A stretch of 33,469 nucleotides of DNA from Bifidobacterium aesculapii (GCF_001417815.1 NZ_BCFK01000046.1:1-33469); one strand, 5' to 3'. Shown: positions 1-10,180, numbered from the stretch's first letter. Translations and numbers: made by a program. The notes: generated from the sequence alone by a model not told the origin.

Positions 1-811
<811 letters not shown>

Positions 812-830
812 CGTATGTTGTCCTTCCCGC

Positions 831-1814
831 TCACGCCGTGAGCCCGCTGAATGTGGCGTCGTTGAGCTTGTCGACATTATCCTTCGGCTCGCCTTCGGTC
901 TTGCCGGGCAGCGGCGGCTGCTTGCCGCGCGAGCCGACGGGCCGCGCGTCGAAGCCTTTGCCGAAGTGCTTTTCGAGGCGTGACTGGATGACCATCAGGA
1001 TGGACGTGATGAGCAGATACCAGATGCATGCGACGATGAGCAGCGGGATGGGCTTGTAGATGCGGTTGGCGATCGCGTTGGTGGCGAACTGCAGTTCGAG
1101 CGTGAACGGCACGGCGAGCACGAGGGATGTGGTCTTGAGCATGCCGATGGTCTCGTTGCCGGTGGGCGGGATGATGATGCGCATGGCCTGCGGCAGGATG
1201 ATGCGGCGCATGATGAGCGAACGGCTCATGCCGAGCGCCTGGGCGGCCTCGGTCTGCCCCGGATCGACGGCTTCGAGGCCGGCGCGCACGATCTCGGACA
1301 GGTAGGCGGCCTCGTTGAGGGCCAGACCGATCCATGCGGCGTTGAACGCGGTGACGACCACCGAGGAGTCGATGCTCCAGAAGGAGACGTCGGTGAACGG
1401 GATGCCGAGGCTGATCTTGGGGATGAGCACGGAGAACAGCCCCCAGAACACGAGCTGCGTGTACACAGGCGTGCCGCGGAAGAACCAGATGAAGAACCAA
1501 CTCACCCCGCGCAGCACCGGGTTGACGGACTTGCGCATGATCGCGAGGATCACCGACAGGATGATCGCGACGACCATGGAGATCACGGTGAGGATCAGCG
1601 TATAGCCGATGCCTTCGAGCACGTTCTCGTTGAACAGGTACTTCCAGACGGTCGGCCAGTCCAGCCTCGGGTTGGTGACGAGACCCTGGATGAGCATCGC
1701 GGCGAGCAGCACGACGATCACGGCGGCCACGACGGGCCCCGGGCTCTTCACAGGCAGCGCCTTGACGCGGTTCGGGATGTCAAGTCCTTCGCCATCGATG
1801 TGTTTCTTTGCCAT
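831..1814 (-). CDS. Amino-acid ABC transporter permease
   Basis: Membrane permease of the importer, 327 residues. After an N-terminal cytoplasmic tail come a first hydrophobic segment (about 28-48) and the conserved His/Gln-type permease core. The EAA loop that contacts the ATPase is visible as [20 protein letters not shown], followed by the family-typical [10 protein letters not shown] and [11 protein letters not shown]. About five membrane segments can be counted. The start at 1812-1814 has a good AAGGAG site. It lies 34 bases after the binding-protein gene 1849-2781 and 19 bases before the ATPase, as expected for an operon. The N-terminal stretch is longer than in minimal permeases of this type, but that is common in actinobacteria. 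Confidence 0.94.
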   Translation of the reverse strand: MAKKHIDGEGLDIPNRVKALPVKSPGPVVAAVIVVLLAAMLIQGLVTNPRLDWPTVWKYLFNENVLEGIGYTLILTVISMVVAIILSVILAIMRKSVNPVLRGVSWFFIWFFRGTPVYTQLVFWGLFSVLIPKISLGIPFTDVSFWSIDSSVVVTAFNAAWIGLALNEAAYLSEIVRAGLEAVDPGQTEAAQALGMSRSLIMRRIILPQAMRIIIPPTGNETIGMLKTTSLVLAVPFTLELQFATNAIANRIYKPIPLLIVACIWYLLITSILMVIQSRLEKHFGKGFDARPVGSRGKQPPLPGKTEGEPKDNVDKLNDATFSGLTA

Positions 1815-1848
1815 GTCGGCTCCTTAGGTGGTTCCGCTGCGGCTGTGC

Positions 1849-2781
1849 TCAGCCTTCGACGTCCGGGTTGACCTCGGCGGTTTTCAGCGCGCCGGATTCG
1901 ACGCCCCAGTGCTTGAGGATCTTGTCGTAGGTGCCGTCGTCCATGAGCTTCTGCATGGCCTTCTGCACGGCTTCGACGGTGGCGGTGTCGCCCTTCTTGA
2001 CGGCGATGGCGTTCGGCACGGAGTCGAAGTCCTTGCCGAGCTGTTCGAGCTGGCCGTCGGTCTGCGCGATCGCGTAACCGACCACCGGCGAGTCGGCGAA
2101 GAACACGTCGGCCTTGCCGGTCACGACGGCGGTGGTGGCGTCGGTCTGCTGCTTGGAGGACTGGATCTCGATGTCCTTCTTGCCGTCGGCCTTGCACTGC
2201 TTGGCGGTCTCGTTGATGGCCTCCTCCTCGACGGTGCCGGTCTCGACGGCGACCTTGAGACCGCACAGGTCGTTCTCGTCGACCTTGTTCGGGTTGCCGG
2301 ACTTCACCGCGTAGCCCATGCCGGCGGTGAAGTAGGAGACGAAGTCGACCGACTTCATGCGTTCGGGGGTGATGGTGAACGCGGCGATGCCGAGGTCGTA
2401 CTTGGAGCCGATGGCCGGGATGATGGTGTCGAAGTTGGAGGAGACGATCTCCGTCTCGAGGCCGAACGTGTTGCCGAGGGCGCGGGCGAGATCCATGTCG
2501 TAGCCGATCTGCGTCTTGCCGTCCGCGTCGAGGAACTCGGCGGGCGCGTAGGAGGGGTTGGTGCCGATGGTGAGCTTGCCGTCCTTGGTGACGGATTCGG
2601 GCAGCAGCTTGGCGATGGCGTCGTCCTTCTTGACGCCGGAGACGTCGTAGCTGCCGATGGTGGCGGAGCCGGAGTTGCCGGAGTCCGTGGCTTCGTCAGT
2701 GGTGCCGCACGCGCCGAGCGGCAGCAGCATGGCGACGCCGAGCGCCGCGGCCGCGATGGTCTTCATCCTGGTGAACAGCAT
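1849..2781 (-). CDS. Amino-acid ABC transporter substrate-binding lipoprotein (copy 1)
   Basis: Extracellular solute-binding protein of family 3, 310 residues, tethered to the membrane as a lipoprotein. Residues 1-25 form a lipoprotein signal (hydrophobic AAAALGVAMLLP, lipobox LGAC, Cys25). The mature part has typical SBP-bac-3 features: GTNPSYAPAEFLD, IGYDMDLARALG, YDLGIAAFTITPERMKSVDFVSYF and DVFFADSPVVGYAIAQT. I chose the ATG at 2781 because GGAAGAAG lies just upstream and the signal peptide begins there; the open frame continues to 2949 but that part is not protein-like. It is a clear paralogue of 3039-3986, so two binding proteins may feed one permease. An AT-rich promoter with a palindrome lies upstream at 2898-2927. 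Confidence 0.93.
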   Translation of the reverse strand: MLFTRMKTIAAAALGVAMLLPLGACGTTDEATDSGNSGSATIGSYDVSGVKKDDAIAKLLPESVTKDGKLTIGTNPSYAPAEFLDADGKTQIGYDMDLARALGNTFGLETEIVSSNFDTIIPAIGSKYDLGIAAFTITPERMKSVDFVSYFTAGMGYAVKSGNPNKVDENDLCGLKVAVETGTVEEEAINETAKQCKADGKKDIEIQSSKQQTDATTAVVTGKADVFFADSPVVGYAIAQTDGQLEQLGKDFDSVPNAIAVKKGDTATVEAVQKAMQKLMDDGTYDKILKHWGVESGALKTAEVNPDVEG

Positions 2782-2897
2782 GTTCTTCTTCCTTCGATTC
2801 TCTGTTTGCGTATGTCTGTCCGGCATGAACGGGAAAACGGTGGTCGCCGCAATGTGCGTCCATCGCGGCGACCACCCTTCCCTCTCGTTATGCAACA

Positions 2898-2927
2898 TAT
2901 ATACATGATATTGCATAGCTATGCAAT
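2898..2927 (-). promoter_or_regulatory. Promoter with overlapping TATGCAA palindrome upstream of copy-1 binding protein
   Basis: A markedly AT-rich patch in GC-rich DNA. On the minus strand TTGCAT (2921-2926) and TATATA (2898-2903) are 17 bases apart, which fits a sigma-70-type promoter reading into the binding-protein gene. The -35 sits inside a perfect 18-bp palindrome, ATTGCATAGCTATGCAAT (2910-2927). A third TATGCAA copy lies at 2889-2895, just past the -10. Half-sites on both sides of a promoter suggest a repressor operator; the regulator is unknown. Promoter role is inferred. Confidence 0.6.
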
Positions 2928-3006
2928 ACACACGGCATGTACGATGCATCGATACCGAACCGCCGCCCTACAGCATACGGTCACGACGCTACGAGCCGGT
3001 TAACCG

Positions 3007-3031
3007 GGCCGGCGGGCGGGCCGCCGACCCG
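3007..3031 (-). terminator. GC-rich hairpin downstream of copy-2 binding protein
   Basis: Inverted repeat of 10 bp with one mismatch (arms 3007-3016 and 3022-3031, 5-base loop), placed just after the stop of the gene at 3039-3986 in the direction of transcription. No T-tract follows, so termination is inferred from position only; it could also be an mRNA 3' stabiliser that separates the two binding-protein genes. Confidence 0.4.
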
Positions 3032-3038
3032 GCCGAAA

Positions 3039-3986
3039 TCAGCCCTCCACGTCGGTCGGATTGATCTCGGCCTTGTCGACAGCTCCGGACTTGACGCCCC
3101 AGTGGTCGAGCAGTTTGGTGTAGGTGCCGTCATCCATGAGCTTCTGGATGGCCTTCTGCACGGCTTCGGCGGTGGCGGTGTCGCCCTTCTTGACGGCGAC
3201 GCCCTGCTTGGCGACGCCCACGTCCTCACCGAAGGATTCCAGCTGGTCGCCGGTCTGGCTGATGGCGTACCCGGCGACGGGCGAATCGGCGTAGAACGCG
3301 ACGGCCTTGCCGGTCACGACGTTGGTGGTCACGTCGGTCTGCAGCTTGTTGGAAAGCACCTCGATCTTTTTGTCGGCCGGGCACTTCTTGTTGGCCTCGT
3401 CGACCTCCTCCTCCTGCGTGGTGCCAGTCTGGACGGCGATCTTGAGGCCGCACAGGTTCGCGGAGTCGAACTTCTCGGGGTTGCCCTTCTTGACGGCCCA
3501 CGTGGAGCCGGCCTTGTAGTAGCTGACGAAATCGACCGCCTCGGCGCGTTCCGGCGTGATGGTGAACGAGCTGATGCCGAGGTCGTACTTGGAGCCGACG
3601 GACGGGATGATGGAGTCGAACGTGCTGGTCACGTTCTCGGTCTTGAGGCCGAACACCTTGCCCAGCGCCTTGGTGAGGTCGACGTCGTAGCCGACCGGCG
3701 TCTTGCCGTCCTCGGCGAGGAATTCCGCCGGGGCATAGGAGGTGTCGGTGCCGACGGTGAGCACGCCGTCCTTGGTGACGGATTCGGGCAGCAGCTTGGC
3801 GATCTCCTCGTCCTTCTGGATACCGGAGACATCGAAGCTTTCGATCTTCGACGAATCGGACGAGCCGGAACCGGAACCGGATGAGGCGTCCGACGCGTCG
3901 GAAGTGCCGCACGCGGCGGCGGCGAACAGCATTGCCGCGCTCATCGTCGCGGCCGCGATGGCTTTCATTCCCTTGCTGAATGACAT
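3039..3986 (-). CDS. Amino-acid ABC transporter substrate-binding lipoprotein (copy 2)
   Basis: Family 3 solute-binding lipoprotein of 315 residues, paralogous to 1849-2781. The signal peptide ends at lipobox AAAC (Cys26), followed by a Ser/Asp/Gly linker. Motifs shared with copy 1 include GTDTSYAPAEFL, YDLGISSFTITPER, VDFVSYY, LCGLKIAVQTGT and FYADSPVAGYAISQ. Start ATG 3984-3986 was preferred over the longer frame to 4058, because a GAGAGGAAAA ribosome site precedes it and the signal peptide begins there. It is the first gene of the transporter cluster, separated from copy 1 by 257 bases that contain a hairpin and a promoter, so the two copies can be expressed independently. The binding specificities cannot be told apart by eye. 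Confidence 0.93.
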   Translation of the reverse strand: MSFSKGMKAIAAATMSAAMLFAAAACGTSDASDASSGSGSGSSDSSKIESFDVSGIQKDEEIAKLLPESVTKDGVLTVGTDTSYAPAEFLAEDGKTPVGYDVDLTKALGKVFGLKTENVTSTFDSIIPSVGSKYDLGISSFTITPERAEAVDFVSYYKAGSTWAVKKGNPEKFDSANLCGLKIAVQTGTTQEEEVDEANKKCPADKKIEVLSNKLQTDVTTNVVTGKAVAFYADSPVAGYAISQTGDQLESFGEDVGVAKQGVAVKKGDTATAEAVQKAIQKLMDDGTYTKLLDHWGVKSGAVDKAEINPTDVEG

Positions 3987-4117
3987 GGGTTTTCCTCTCT
4001 CGGAATGTCGATCGGGCGGGTATATTTCCCGACTGATTCGCGACAGTAGGTTTCCCATGCTACGAAAGCGTAAATCTCACCACCACAGTCCATTACGTGG
4101 ACGTTTCGTCGTCCCGT

Positions 4118-4151
4118 CCGCAGGTCTCCCGCTGACATGGGAGACCTGCGG
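4118..4151 (-). terminator. Hairpin downstream of smpB
   Basis: Perfect 13-bp inverted repeat (4118-4130 and 4139-4151) with an 8-base loop, between the smpB stop and the next gene. There is no T-tract on the minus strand, so it is a terminator-like structure rather than a classical intrinsic terminator. Confidence 0.5.
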
Positions 4152-4206
4152 CGAAGGCGGCGAAAGAACGGAGGCACCTAAGACGGCGACCTGCTTCCTC
4201 CTCCGG

Positions 4207-4686
4207 TCAGTGCGAACGCTTGTTGGCGTAGCGCATGGCGCGCAGGGCCTCGCGCTTGTCCTGCTCCTCGCGCAGCGCCTGGCGCTTGTCGAATTCACGC
4301 TTACCTCGGGCCAGCGCGATCTCCGCCTTGACGCGACCGTTCTTGAAGTACAGGCTGATCGGGATGATCGTATAGCCCTTCGCCTCCGATTGGCGTGCGA
4401 GCTTGAGGATCTCGCGCTCATGCAGCAGCAGCTTGCGCTTGCGCTTGGGCGCATGGTTGTTCCATGTGCCGTTGAGGTATTCGGGGATGTTCGCGTTCTC
4501 CAGCCACATCTCGTTGCGGCGGTCGATGGAGACGAACGCCTCGGCGAGCGAGGCGCGCCCCTCGCGCAGCGACTTCACCTCCGTGCCGGTGAGCACGAGT
4601 CCCGCCTCATACTTGTCCTCGATGGCGTAGTCATGACGCGCCTTCTTGTTCTGGACGATGAGCTTCGTCCCCTCCTCCTTGGCCAT
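4207..4686 (-). CDS. smpB: SsrA-binding protein SmpB
   Basis: SmpB binds tmRNA and delivers it to stalled ribosomes for trans-translation. The protein has 159 residues, the normal size. Visible family features are the N-terminal NKKARHDYAIEDKYEAGLVL, GTEVKSLREGRASL, the RNA-binding barrel, and a basic C-terminal tail that would fold in the decoding channel (FDKRQALREEQDKREALR). The start ATG is preceded by GGGAGG. The ssrA gene itself is not seen in this window. The neighbours are the ABC transporter downstream and the CHAP hydrolase upstream. Confidence 0.97.
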   Translation of the reverse strand: MAKEEGTKLIVQNKKARHDYAIEDKYEAGLVLTGTEVKSLREGRASLAEAFVSIDRRNEMWLENANIPEYLNGTWNNHAPKRKRKLLLHEREILKLARQSEAKGYTIIPISLYFKNGRVKAEIALARGKREFDKRQALREEQDKREALRAMRYANKRSH

Positions 4687-4807
4687 CGGAGCCTCCCTTC
4701 CTATCGATTCGCGTTCCGCTCATTCATATTCGTTCATATTCCGTCTCGTTCCGCGTTCCGCCACGACGCGGCGCACGGATGCCCGCAAGGCACATAACCA
4801 TAGCATG

Positions 4808-4838
4808 AAGCGCCGTCGGCGAAAGCCGAACGGCGCTT
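4808..4838 (-). terminator. Hairpin downstream of the CHAP hydrolase gene
   Basis: Near-perfect 13-bp stem with one bulge and a four-base loop (arms about 4808-4820 and 4825-4838), between the CHAP gene stop and smpB. No long T-tract. Probably a terminator or transcript-end structure. Confidence 0.5.
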
Positions 4839-4901
4839 GTCATGCGGGGAGCGGGGTTCCGACCGCGCCAACGGCCGAGAACGGAACCCGGAACCCTGAA
4901 C

Positions 4902-6317
4902 TCAGTAGTGGACGTACTGGTAGTTGCCCGCGTTCGTGACGATCTCCGACGCGGGGAACGTGGCGAAACCGGTGCCGCCTTCGGAGATGAGCACGGATCC
5001 GTCGGAATTGACTCGTTCCACGATCGCCACATGGCCGTACGACCAATCCGCCGCGCGGTAGCCGAACGTGGGGCCGCCGTAGGTCTGGCCCGCACCGATG
5101 ACCATAGCGGCTCCTACGTGCGGCGTGTTGTTCACGTAATAGCCGAGGCTGCGGCCGGTATTCGCCCAGTCCGCGCCATTGCCCATGTAGGAGCCGACCG
5201 GAAGGCTGAGCTCGGAACGGCGCAGATACGCCCACAACGTGCACTGACGGGCCGGGTATGCCGCACCGCCGATGGTGTTGCCGGTGTTGTGGTTGTAGCA
5301 GAAACCGGATCCGGCTGGGCAGTTGCCGGGTACGGCGTAGTCCATGCCGCTGGCTCCGCCGCCGCCGGTCGAACCGCCGGTCGAACCACCCGTGGTGCCG
5401 CCAGTCGAGCCGCCCCCCGTGGTGCCGCCGGTCTGCTGCTGCGCGCCTGTGCCAGGCGTGTAACCCGCATTGTTGTTGGCGGCGCTTTGAGCGGCCAGAT
5501 CGGCCTGCATCGAGGCGATGTCCGCCGCCTCCTTGGCCTCCTGTGTGGTCAGGCTGTCCTTCTGGGATTCCAACGACTTGCGCGCCTCGGTGCCCCTGGC
5601 CTGCAGCGCTTCGAGCGACGCCTGCTTGGAGGCGGCGTCCTCGGCGGCCTGCTGGGCGCTGGCGGCCTGCTGGTCGGCCTGGTTCTTCAGCTGGGTGATC
5701 TGATCCTCGATGGCGGCCAGACGCTCCTTGCGGTTCATCGAGGTGTTCATCGAGATCGCGGCGTCGTTGGCGGCGTTCGCCGCGGAACGCGTTGCCGCAG
5801 CATCGGACTGCATCTTGTTGACGAAATCATCGGTGGTGGTGGCGTTCGTCACCACGCTCATCACCGTGGACGCCTGGGAACCGTGGAAGCTGTCGCGCGC
5901 GGATTCGGCGACGGAGTCCTTCGCGTCGTCGTATTCGATGCCGGTGTCCTTGATCTTCTGCTCGAGGTCGGCCTTGTCCTTCTTGGCGGCCTCCAGACGC
6001 TCGTTCGTGGCGTCGGCGAGATCCTGCGCCTGCTGCGCGGCCTGCTGCGCCTTCGTGGCCGCCTCCTGCGCCGCGGGGATCTGCTCGTTGGCCAACGAAT
6101 CAAGTTCGATGATCTGGTTGGCCAGATCGGCGTTCACGCCGGCGAGCTTGGATTTGAGATCCGCATGGCTGGCGACCTTCTGCTGATACTCCTGAACGGA
6201 AACGGCCTCGGCCTCGGGCGCATACGCGGCGGTCATGGCGATGCCGCACGCGACGGTCATGGCGCCCGCCATGATGAACCCAAGCCCGGCATGCAACGTT
6301 TTCGAACGTGTCGACAC
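4902..6317 (-). CDS. Secreted coiled-coil CHAP-domain peptidoglycan hydrolase (PcsB/RipC-like layout)
   Basis: A 471-residue secreted cell-wall hydrolase. The order is: signal peptide (residues 1 to about 40, ending near AEAVS), a long Ala/Gln/Lys-rich coiled coil (about 40-290), a Gly/Ser/Thr linker with GGSTGG repeats, and a C-terminal CHAP amidase/endopeptidase domain. The likely catalytic Cys is in QCTLWAYLRR (about residue 359) and the His in YGHVAIVERV (about 429). The start is GTG at 6315-6317: GGAAGGA precedes it and the signal peptide begins there, while the longer frame to 6386 adds a non-signal sequence. The gene follows ftsX on the same strand. PcsB in streptococci and RipC in mycobacteria are coiled-coil hydrolases activated by FtsEX, so this is the natural partner candidate; the interaction is inferred. 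Confidence 0.9.
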   Translation of the reverse strand: MSTRSKTLHAGLGFIMAGAMTVACGIAMTAAYAPEAEAVSVQEYQQKVASHADLKSKLAGVNADLANQIIELDSLANEQIPAAQEAATKAQQAAQQAQDLADATNERLEAAKKDKADLEQKIKDTGIEYDDAKDSVAESARDSFHGSQASTVMSVVTNATTTDDFVNKMQSDAAATRSAANAANDAAISMNTSMNRKERLAAIEDQITQLKNQADQQAASAQQAAEDAASKQASLEALQARGTEARKSLESQKDSLTTQEAKEAADIASMQADLAAQSAANNNAGYTPGTGAQQQTGGTTGGGSTGGTTGGSTGGSTGGGGASGMDYAVPGNCPAGSGFCYNHNTGNTIGGAAYPARQCTLWAYLRRSELSLPVGSYMGNGADWANTGRSLGYYVNNTPHVGAAMVIGAGQTYGGPTFGYRAADWSYGHVAIVERVNSDGSVLISEGGTGFATFPASEIVTNAGNYQYVHY

Positions 6318-6419
6318 TTCGGAATCCTTCCCTAGTGGATACTCCCGCACATTGTAACGGAGCTTCCTGAAACGGCAACCGGTCATGCCGAGGGCGTGAC
6401 CGGTTGCGCGGACCTTGTC

Positions 6420-7343
6420 TCAGGCCTTGAGATAACGCCTCAGCGAAATCGCGGAGGCGACGACGGACAGCAGCACGGCGCCGGCGACCAGCGCGGGCGC
6501 GATGAGCCACACCGTGCCTTGGGTGACGAACGGCATCCAACTGACCGACTGGGCGACGCCATCGGTGATGAACACCTGCACGATCGCGGCGAGCGCGCCC
6601 GAGGCGAGCAGCGAACCGGCGAGCGAGGCGACCACACCCTCCAGGATGAACGGCAGACGGATGGTCCAGTTGGAGGCGCCGACCAGACGCATGATCTCCG
6701 TTTCGTTCTTGCGCGACGCCGCGGACATGCGGATCGTGGTGCCGGTCAGAAGGATGGCGACCACGACCATCACCACGGCGAGCACCACGGTGACCACGGT
6801 GGCCCGGTTGAGCACCGCGAATACGGGGTCGAAGATCTGCTTCTGGTCGACGACCTCCTCCACGCCGGTCTTGCCGTTGAGCACTTCGGCGACCATCTTG
6901 TACTTGGTCGGATCCTTGAGCTTCAGCTGCAGCGAATCCTGCATGTCGGCGGCGGTCAGGGTACGGCCCTGGTATTCGCCGTTCGGGTACTGCTTGAGGA
7001 ACGTGTTCTTGTAGAAGTCCTCACGGCTCACATACCCGATCTTGGAGACGTTGTCGCGCAGCTCCTGGTGGATGAAGTCCTCCAGTTCCACGATCTCCTG
7101 CTGCGTGGGGGCCTTGCCGGTGGCGCAGCTGGCCGCCTGGCTGGTGCCGTCGGGGCACAGCCACACGATGACCTCGACCTTGTCGTACCATTCGCCCTTC
7201 GCCCGTGTGACCTGCGCCTGCATCAGCGCCGAAGCGCCGATGAACACGAAGGAGATGAACGTGACGAGCATGACCGAGACGATCATCGGCACGTTGCGCT
7301 TGAGGCTCGTCCATGTCTCCGACAGGATGAATCGCGCCCTCAT
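6420..7343 (-). CDS. ftsX: Cell division protein FtsX
   Basis: Membrane subunit of the FtsEX complex, 307 residues. The architecture is the family norm: a short cytoplasmic start, TM1 (about 20-40), a large extracellular domain (about 45-170) that would contact a wall hydrolase, then TM2, TM3 and TM4 towards the C-terminus. The conserved [19 protein letters not shown] lies before TM3. Two cysteines in the extracellular loop (LCPDG and SCATG) could form a disulfide. The start ATG overlaps the ftsE stop by four bases (ATGA), implying translational coupling. The gene for a coiled-coil CHAP hydrolase lies about 100 bases downstream. Confidence 0.96.
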   Translation of the reverse strand: MRARFILSETWTSLKRNVPMIVSVMLVTFISFVFIGASALMQAQVTRAKGEWYDKVEVIVWLCPDGTSQAASCATGKAPTQQEIVELEDFIHQELRDNVSKIGYVSREDFYKNTFLKQYPNGEYQGRTLTAADMQDSLQLKLKDPTKYKMVAEVLNGKTGVEEVVDQKQIFDPVFAVLNRATVVTVVLAVVMVVVAILLTGTTIRMSAASRKNETEIMRLVGASNWTIRLPFILEGVVASLAGSLLASGALAAIVQVFITDGVAQSVSWMPFVTQGTVWLIAPALVAGAVLLSVVASAISLRRYLKA

Positions 7344-8752
7344 CGGTTGTCCTCCTCGTTCTCGGTTTCGCTGCCGTTCTCGGCGCCATTGTGGTCCCCG
7401 GCGTTCATATCATCGGTTCCGGGGGTAGGTTCCGGCGCATCCTGCGCAATCGGCTGCCCAACCTGCGCAGTCATGTGTGCATCCTGCGCACCCCTGCCGC
7501 GTACAACGCCGGCGGACGGCGGCGCCGGTGGCGCCAGCAAGCCGTTTTCAGGCTTGGCCGTCGTGTTTTCGGCTTCTTCTTCGGCTTCCTCCTGCGCAGG
7601 TTCGGCTGCAGACTGCGCAGGTTCGTTCCCAGATTGCGCAGGTTCGTTCCCGGATCGCGCAAGGTCGGCCTCGGACCGTACAGGTTCGTTCCCTGATCGC
7701 GCAGTTTCCGCCTCGACGGGCTTGGAGGCCTCGGCTTCGGCGGATTCTTCGGCCTGATCCCCGCTCTGCGGACGCCGCGCCCTCTCCACCTCCTCAAGGG
7801 ACAGCCCCTTGCCCCAGGTGAGTGTGGTCTCGACCGGCGCGAACGCCTCGCCATAGCGGCCGGTACGCCCCGAGTGCACCGATTGGGCGAGCCTGGCGAT
7901 GCCCTGATCGCCATCCATCGCGCCGGCGGCGAGCGACCCCGCCTCGAGCGCGGCATGGGCGTCCATGCGTTCGGTCGCATCGGCACTGTCCGGGCGGAAA
8001 CGCGCATCCCCTCCGATGGCCTGATGGGCCTTCGACGTGACTTCGGCATCCGGGAAATACGTGGACGAATCATAGGAGCCATGCTCCTCGTCACGCACGA
8101 TGCGGCCGGTGTGCAGTTCGACGACGCGCTTGCGCATCGAATTGACGATCTCCTCGTTGTGCGTGGCCATCACGATGGTGGTGCCGGTGCGGTTGATCGC
8201 GTCCAGCACCTCCATGATGCCCAGCGACGTGGTCGGGTCGAGATTGCCGGTCGGCTCGTCGGCCAACAGGATCTGCGGGTGGTTCACATAGGCGCGGGCG
8301 ATGGCCACGCGCTGCTGCTCGCCGCCGGACAGCTCATGGGGGTAACTGTCCTCCTTGCCGGTCAGCCCGACCGTCTCCAGCACCTTCGGCACCATCGACT
8401 TGATGGCGGAACGGCGCGTACCGATTACTTCAAGCGCGAACGCCACGTTCTGCCACACCGTCTTGTTGTTGAGCAGCTTGTAGTCCTGGAACACGAAACC
8501 TATCGTGCGGCGGTACTGCGGCACCTGACGGTCGGAGATGCGGCGCAGGTCGTTGCCGGCCACGCGGATCTCGCCGTCGGTGGCCTCCTCCTCGCGCAGC
8601 AGCAGGCTCAGCAGCGTGGTCTTGCCGGAGCCGGAGGCTCCCACAAGGAACACGAAGTCGCCGCGGTCGATGTCGAGATTGACGTCATCGAGCGCCGGGC
8701 GGGTGCCTTTCGGATAGATCTTGCTGACATGGTCCAGTGAGATGAGTGCCAT
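7340..8752 (-). CDS. ftsE: Cell division ATP-binding protein FtsE with long disordered C-terminal extension
   Basis: ABC ATPase of the FtsEX complex, which couples ATP hydrolysis in the cytoplasm to wall hydrolysis outside. Residues 1 to about 225 are a complete FtsE: Walker [10 protein letters not shown], signature [14 protein letters not shown], Walker [14 protein letters not shown] and the switch HNEE. About 245 further residues follow, acidic and rich in Ala, Glu and Pro. They include heptapeptide repeats such as ARSGNEP and AQSGNEP, and more widely a seven-residue recurrence of Ala-Gln. A typical FtsE is about 230 residues, so the tail is additional. The start is ATG at 8752, where the ABC domain begins; the frame to 8803 is not supported. 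The stop overlaps the ftsX start by four bases. Confidence 0.95.
   Translation of the reverse strand: MALISLDHVSKIYPKGTRPALDDVNLDIDRGDFVFLVGASGSGKTTLLSLLLREEEATDGEIRVAGNDLRRISDRQVPQYRRTIGFVFQDYKLLNNKTVWQNVAFALEVIGTRRSAIKSMVPKVLETVGLTGKEDSYPHELSGGEQQRVAIARAYVNHPQILLADEPTGNLDPTTSLGIMEVLDAINRTGTTIVMATHNEEIVNSMRKRVVELHTGRIVRDEEHGSYDSSTYFPDAEVTSKAHQAIGGDARFRPDSADATERMDAHAALEAGSLAAGAMDGDQGIARLAQSVHSGRTGRYGEAFAPVETTLTWGKGLSLEEVERARRPQSGDQAEESAEAEASKPVEAETARSGNEPVRSEADLARSGNEPAQSGNEPAQSAAEPAQEEAEEEAENTTAKPENGLLAPPAPPSAGVVRGRGAQDAHMTAQVGQPIAQDAPEPTPGTDDMNAGDHNGAENGSETENEEDNR
7443..7703. repeat. 21-bp-period TGCGCA repeats inside ftsE
   Basis: TGCGCA starts at 7443, 7464 and 7485, exactly 21 bases apart. 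A second group starts at 7593, 7614 and 7635, with degenerate copies at 7656, 7677 and 7698, again exactly 21 apart. The unit on the plus strand is close to CTGCGCAGGTTCGTTCCC. In the ftsE frame this gives heptapeptides like EPAQSGN. The same unit and spacing occurs in the non-coding region at 15021-15320. Confidence 0.85.
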
Positions 8753-8869
8753 GATTCGCTTTCTGTGGAGTCGTTCCTTGGGGTTTCTTCCCCTGAGGGT
8801 CATGTCGCGCAGCGGGCGGAAAGACCGGAGGCCACGCTCAGCCCACGTGCGTGTGGAGTGGGCGGCGTG

Positions 8870-10000
8870 TTAGGCCTCGGCCTCTTCCTTGGCGGCGCGG
8901 CGCTGCTCATGACGCCAGCGGATGCCCGCCTGGATGAAACCGTCGAGGTCGCCGTCGAAGACGGTCTGGGTCTGGCTGGTCTCGTAGCCGGTGCGCAGGT
9001 CCTTGACCATCTGGTAGGGGTGCAGCACGTAGGAGCGCATCTGGTCGCCCCAGCTGGCCTTGATGTCGCCGGCGAGCTCCTTCTTCTTCTTCGCCTCCTC
9101 CTCATGGCGCAGCACGAGCAGTCGGGACTGGAGCACGGCCATGGCGGCGGCGCGGTTCTGGATCTGCGACCGCTCGTCCTGCATGGTGACGACGAGACCG
9201 GTGGGAAGGTGGGTGATGCGCACAGCCGAGTAAGTCGTGTTCACGCCCTGGCCGCCGGGGCCGGACGAGCAGTACGTATCCACGCGGATGTCGGCGTCCG
9301 GGATGTCGATGTGGTCGGTCGCCTCGACGAGCGGCACGACCTCCACGGCCGCGAAGCTGGTCTGACGGCGGCCCTGGTTGTCGAACGGGGAGATGCGCAC
9401 GAGGCGGTGCGTGCCGCCCTCGACGCTCAGACGGCCGTACGCGTACGGGGCGTCCACCTGGAAGGTGGCGGATTTGATGCCCGCCTCCTCGGCGTACGAG
9501 GTGTCCATCACCTTCGCCTTGAAGCCCATGCGCTCGCAGTAGCGCAGGTACATGCGCAGCAGCATCTGCGCGAAGTCGGCCGCGTCGACGCCGCCGGCTC
9601 CGGAGCGGATCGTAACCACCGCGGAGCGCTCGTCGTATTCGCCGTCGAGGAGGGTCTGGATCTCCATCGCGGCGAGGTCGTCGGCGATGGACCCGAGTTC
9701 GGTGCGGGCCTCGTCAAGCGAGTCCTGATCCTTCTCCTCACGGCCGAGCTCGACGAGCGTTTCGACGTCGTCGATGCGGGAGGCGGCGGAGGTCAGCTTC
9801 TTGAGCTGCGATTCGGCGGCGGAGAGCTTGCTCGTCACCTTCTGCGCGTTCTCCGGGTCATCCCACAGGCCCGGGGCGGCGGCCTGCTGTTCCAAATCCG
9901 CGATGTCGGCCTTGATGCGGTCCACGTCCAACGCCTTGGCGATGGAGTCGTATTTGGCGCGCACGTCGGCGATCGCCTGTGAATAGTCAAATTCAGCCAT
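8870..10000 (-). CDS. prfB: Peptide chain release factor 2
   Basis: RF2 recognises UGA and UAA stop codons and releases the finished peptide. The protein has 376 residues. Diagnostic parts are the codon-recognition tripeptide SPF in [12 protein letters not shown] (about residue 203) and the catalytic GGQ in [12 protein letters not shown] (about residue 248). The N-terminal helical domain is intact. The reading frame is continuous, so there is no programmed +1 frameshift of the kind found in E. coli prfB. The start ATG at 10000 is preceded by AAGGTAG. It lies upstream of ftsE on the same strand, with 117 bases between them. Confidence 0.97.
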   Translation of the reverse strand: MAEFDYSQAIADVRAKYDSIAKALDVDRIKADIADLEQQAAAPGLWDDPENAQKVTSKLSAAESQLKKLTSAASRIDDVETLVELGREEKDQDSLDEARTELGSIADDLAAMEIQTLLDGEYDERSAVVTIRSGAGGVDAADFAQMLLRMYLRYCERMGFKAKVMDTSYAEEAGIKSATFQVDAPYAYGRLSVEGGTHRLVRISPFDNQGRRQTSFAAVEVVPLVEATDHIDIPDADIRVDTYCSSGPGGQGVNTTYSAVRITHLPTGLVVTMQDERSQIQNRAAAMAVLQSRLLVLRHEEEAKKKKELAGDIKASWGDQMRSYVLHPYQMVKDLRTGYETSQTQTVFDGDLDGFIQAGIRWRHEQRRAAKEEAEA

Positions 10001-10151
10001 CGTTGTCTACCTTATGATTCGTACCTTTGAAAAACCTTGGTGTGATGCCCGTCTTCGGGCGCGTCCCTGCCGGGCGGCGGATGCGAGACGTTCCTTCGTG
10101 CGCCGTCACGCCTGCGGCCGCGAACCTGCCGAAGACGCGTATGGCCGGAGA

Positions 10152-10175
10152 CGTCACGCGGGGACACGCGTGACG
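10152..10175 (-). terminator. Hairpin after the 44-residue membrane protein gene
   Basis: Perfect 9-bp stem with a 6-base loop (arms 10152-10160 and 10167-10175) starting a few bases after the stop at 10181. No T-tract. The remaining bases 10001-10151 up to prfB hold the prfB ribosome site and nothing else I recognise. Confidence 0.45.
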
Positions 10176-10180
10176 GAACG

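Noticed and set aside
1828..3884. Plus-strand frames opposite the two binding-protein genes
   Set aside because: They mirror the paralogous genes, which explains their similarity to each other; no independent evidence of coding.
4687..4901. A tmRNA gene next to smpB
   Set aside because: No tRNA-like ends, no tag-coding frame and no CCA-type 3' end were found in the flanks; only a hairpin is present.
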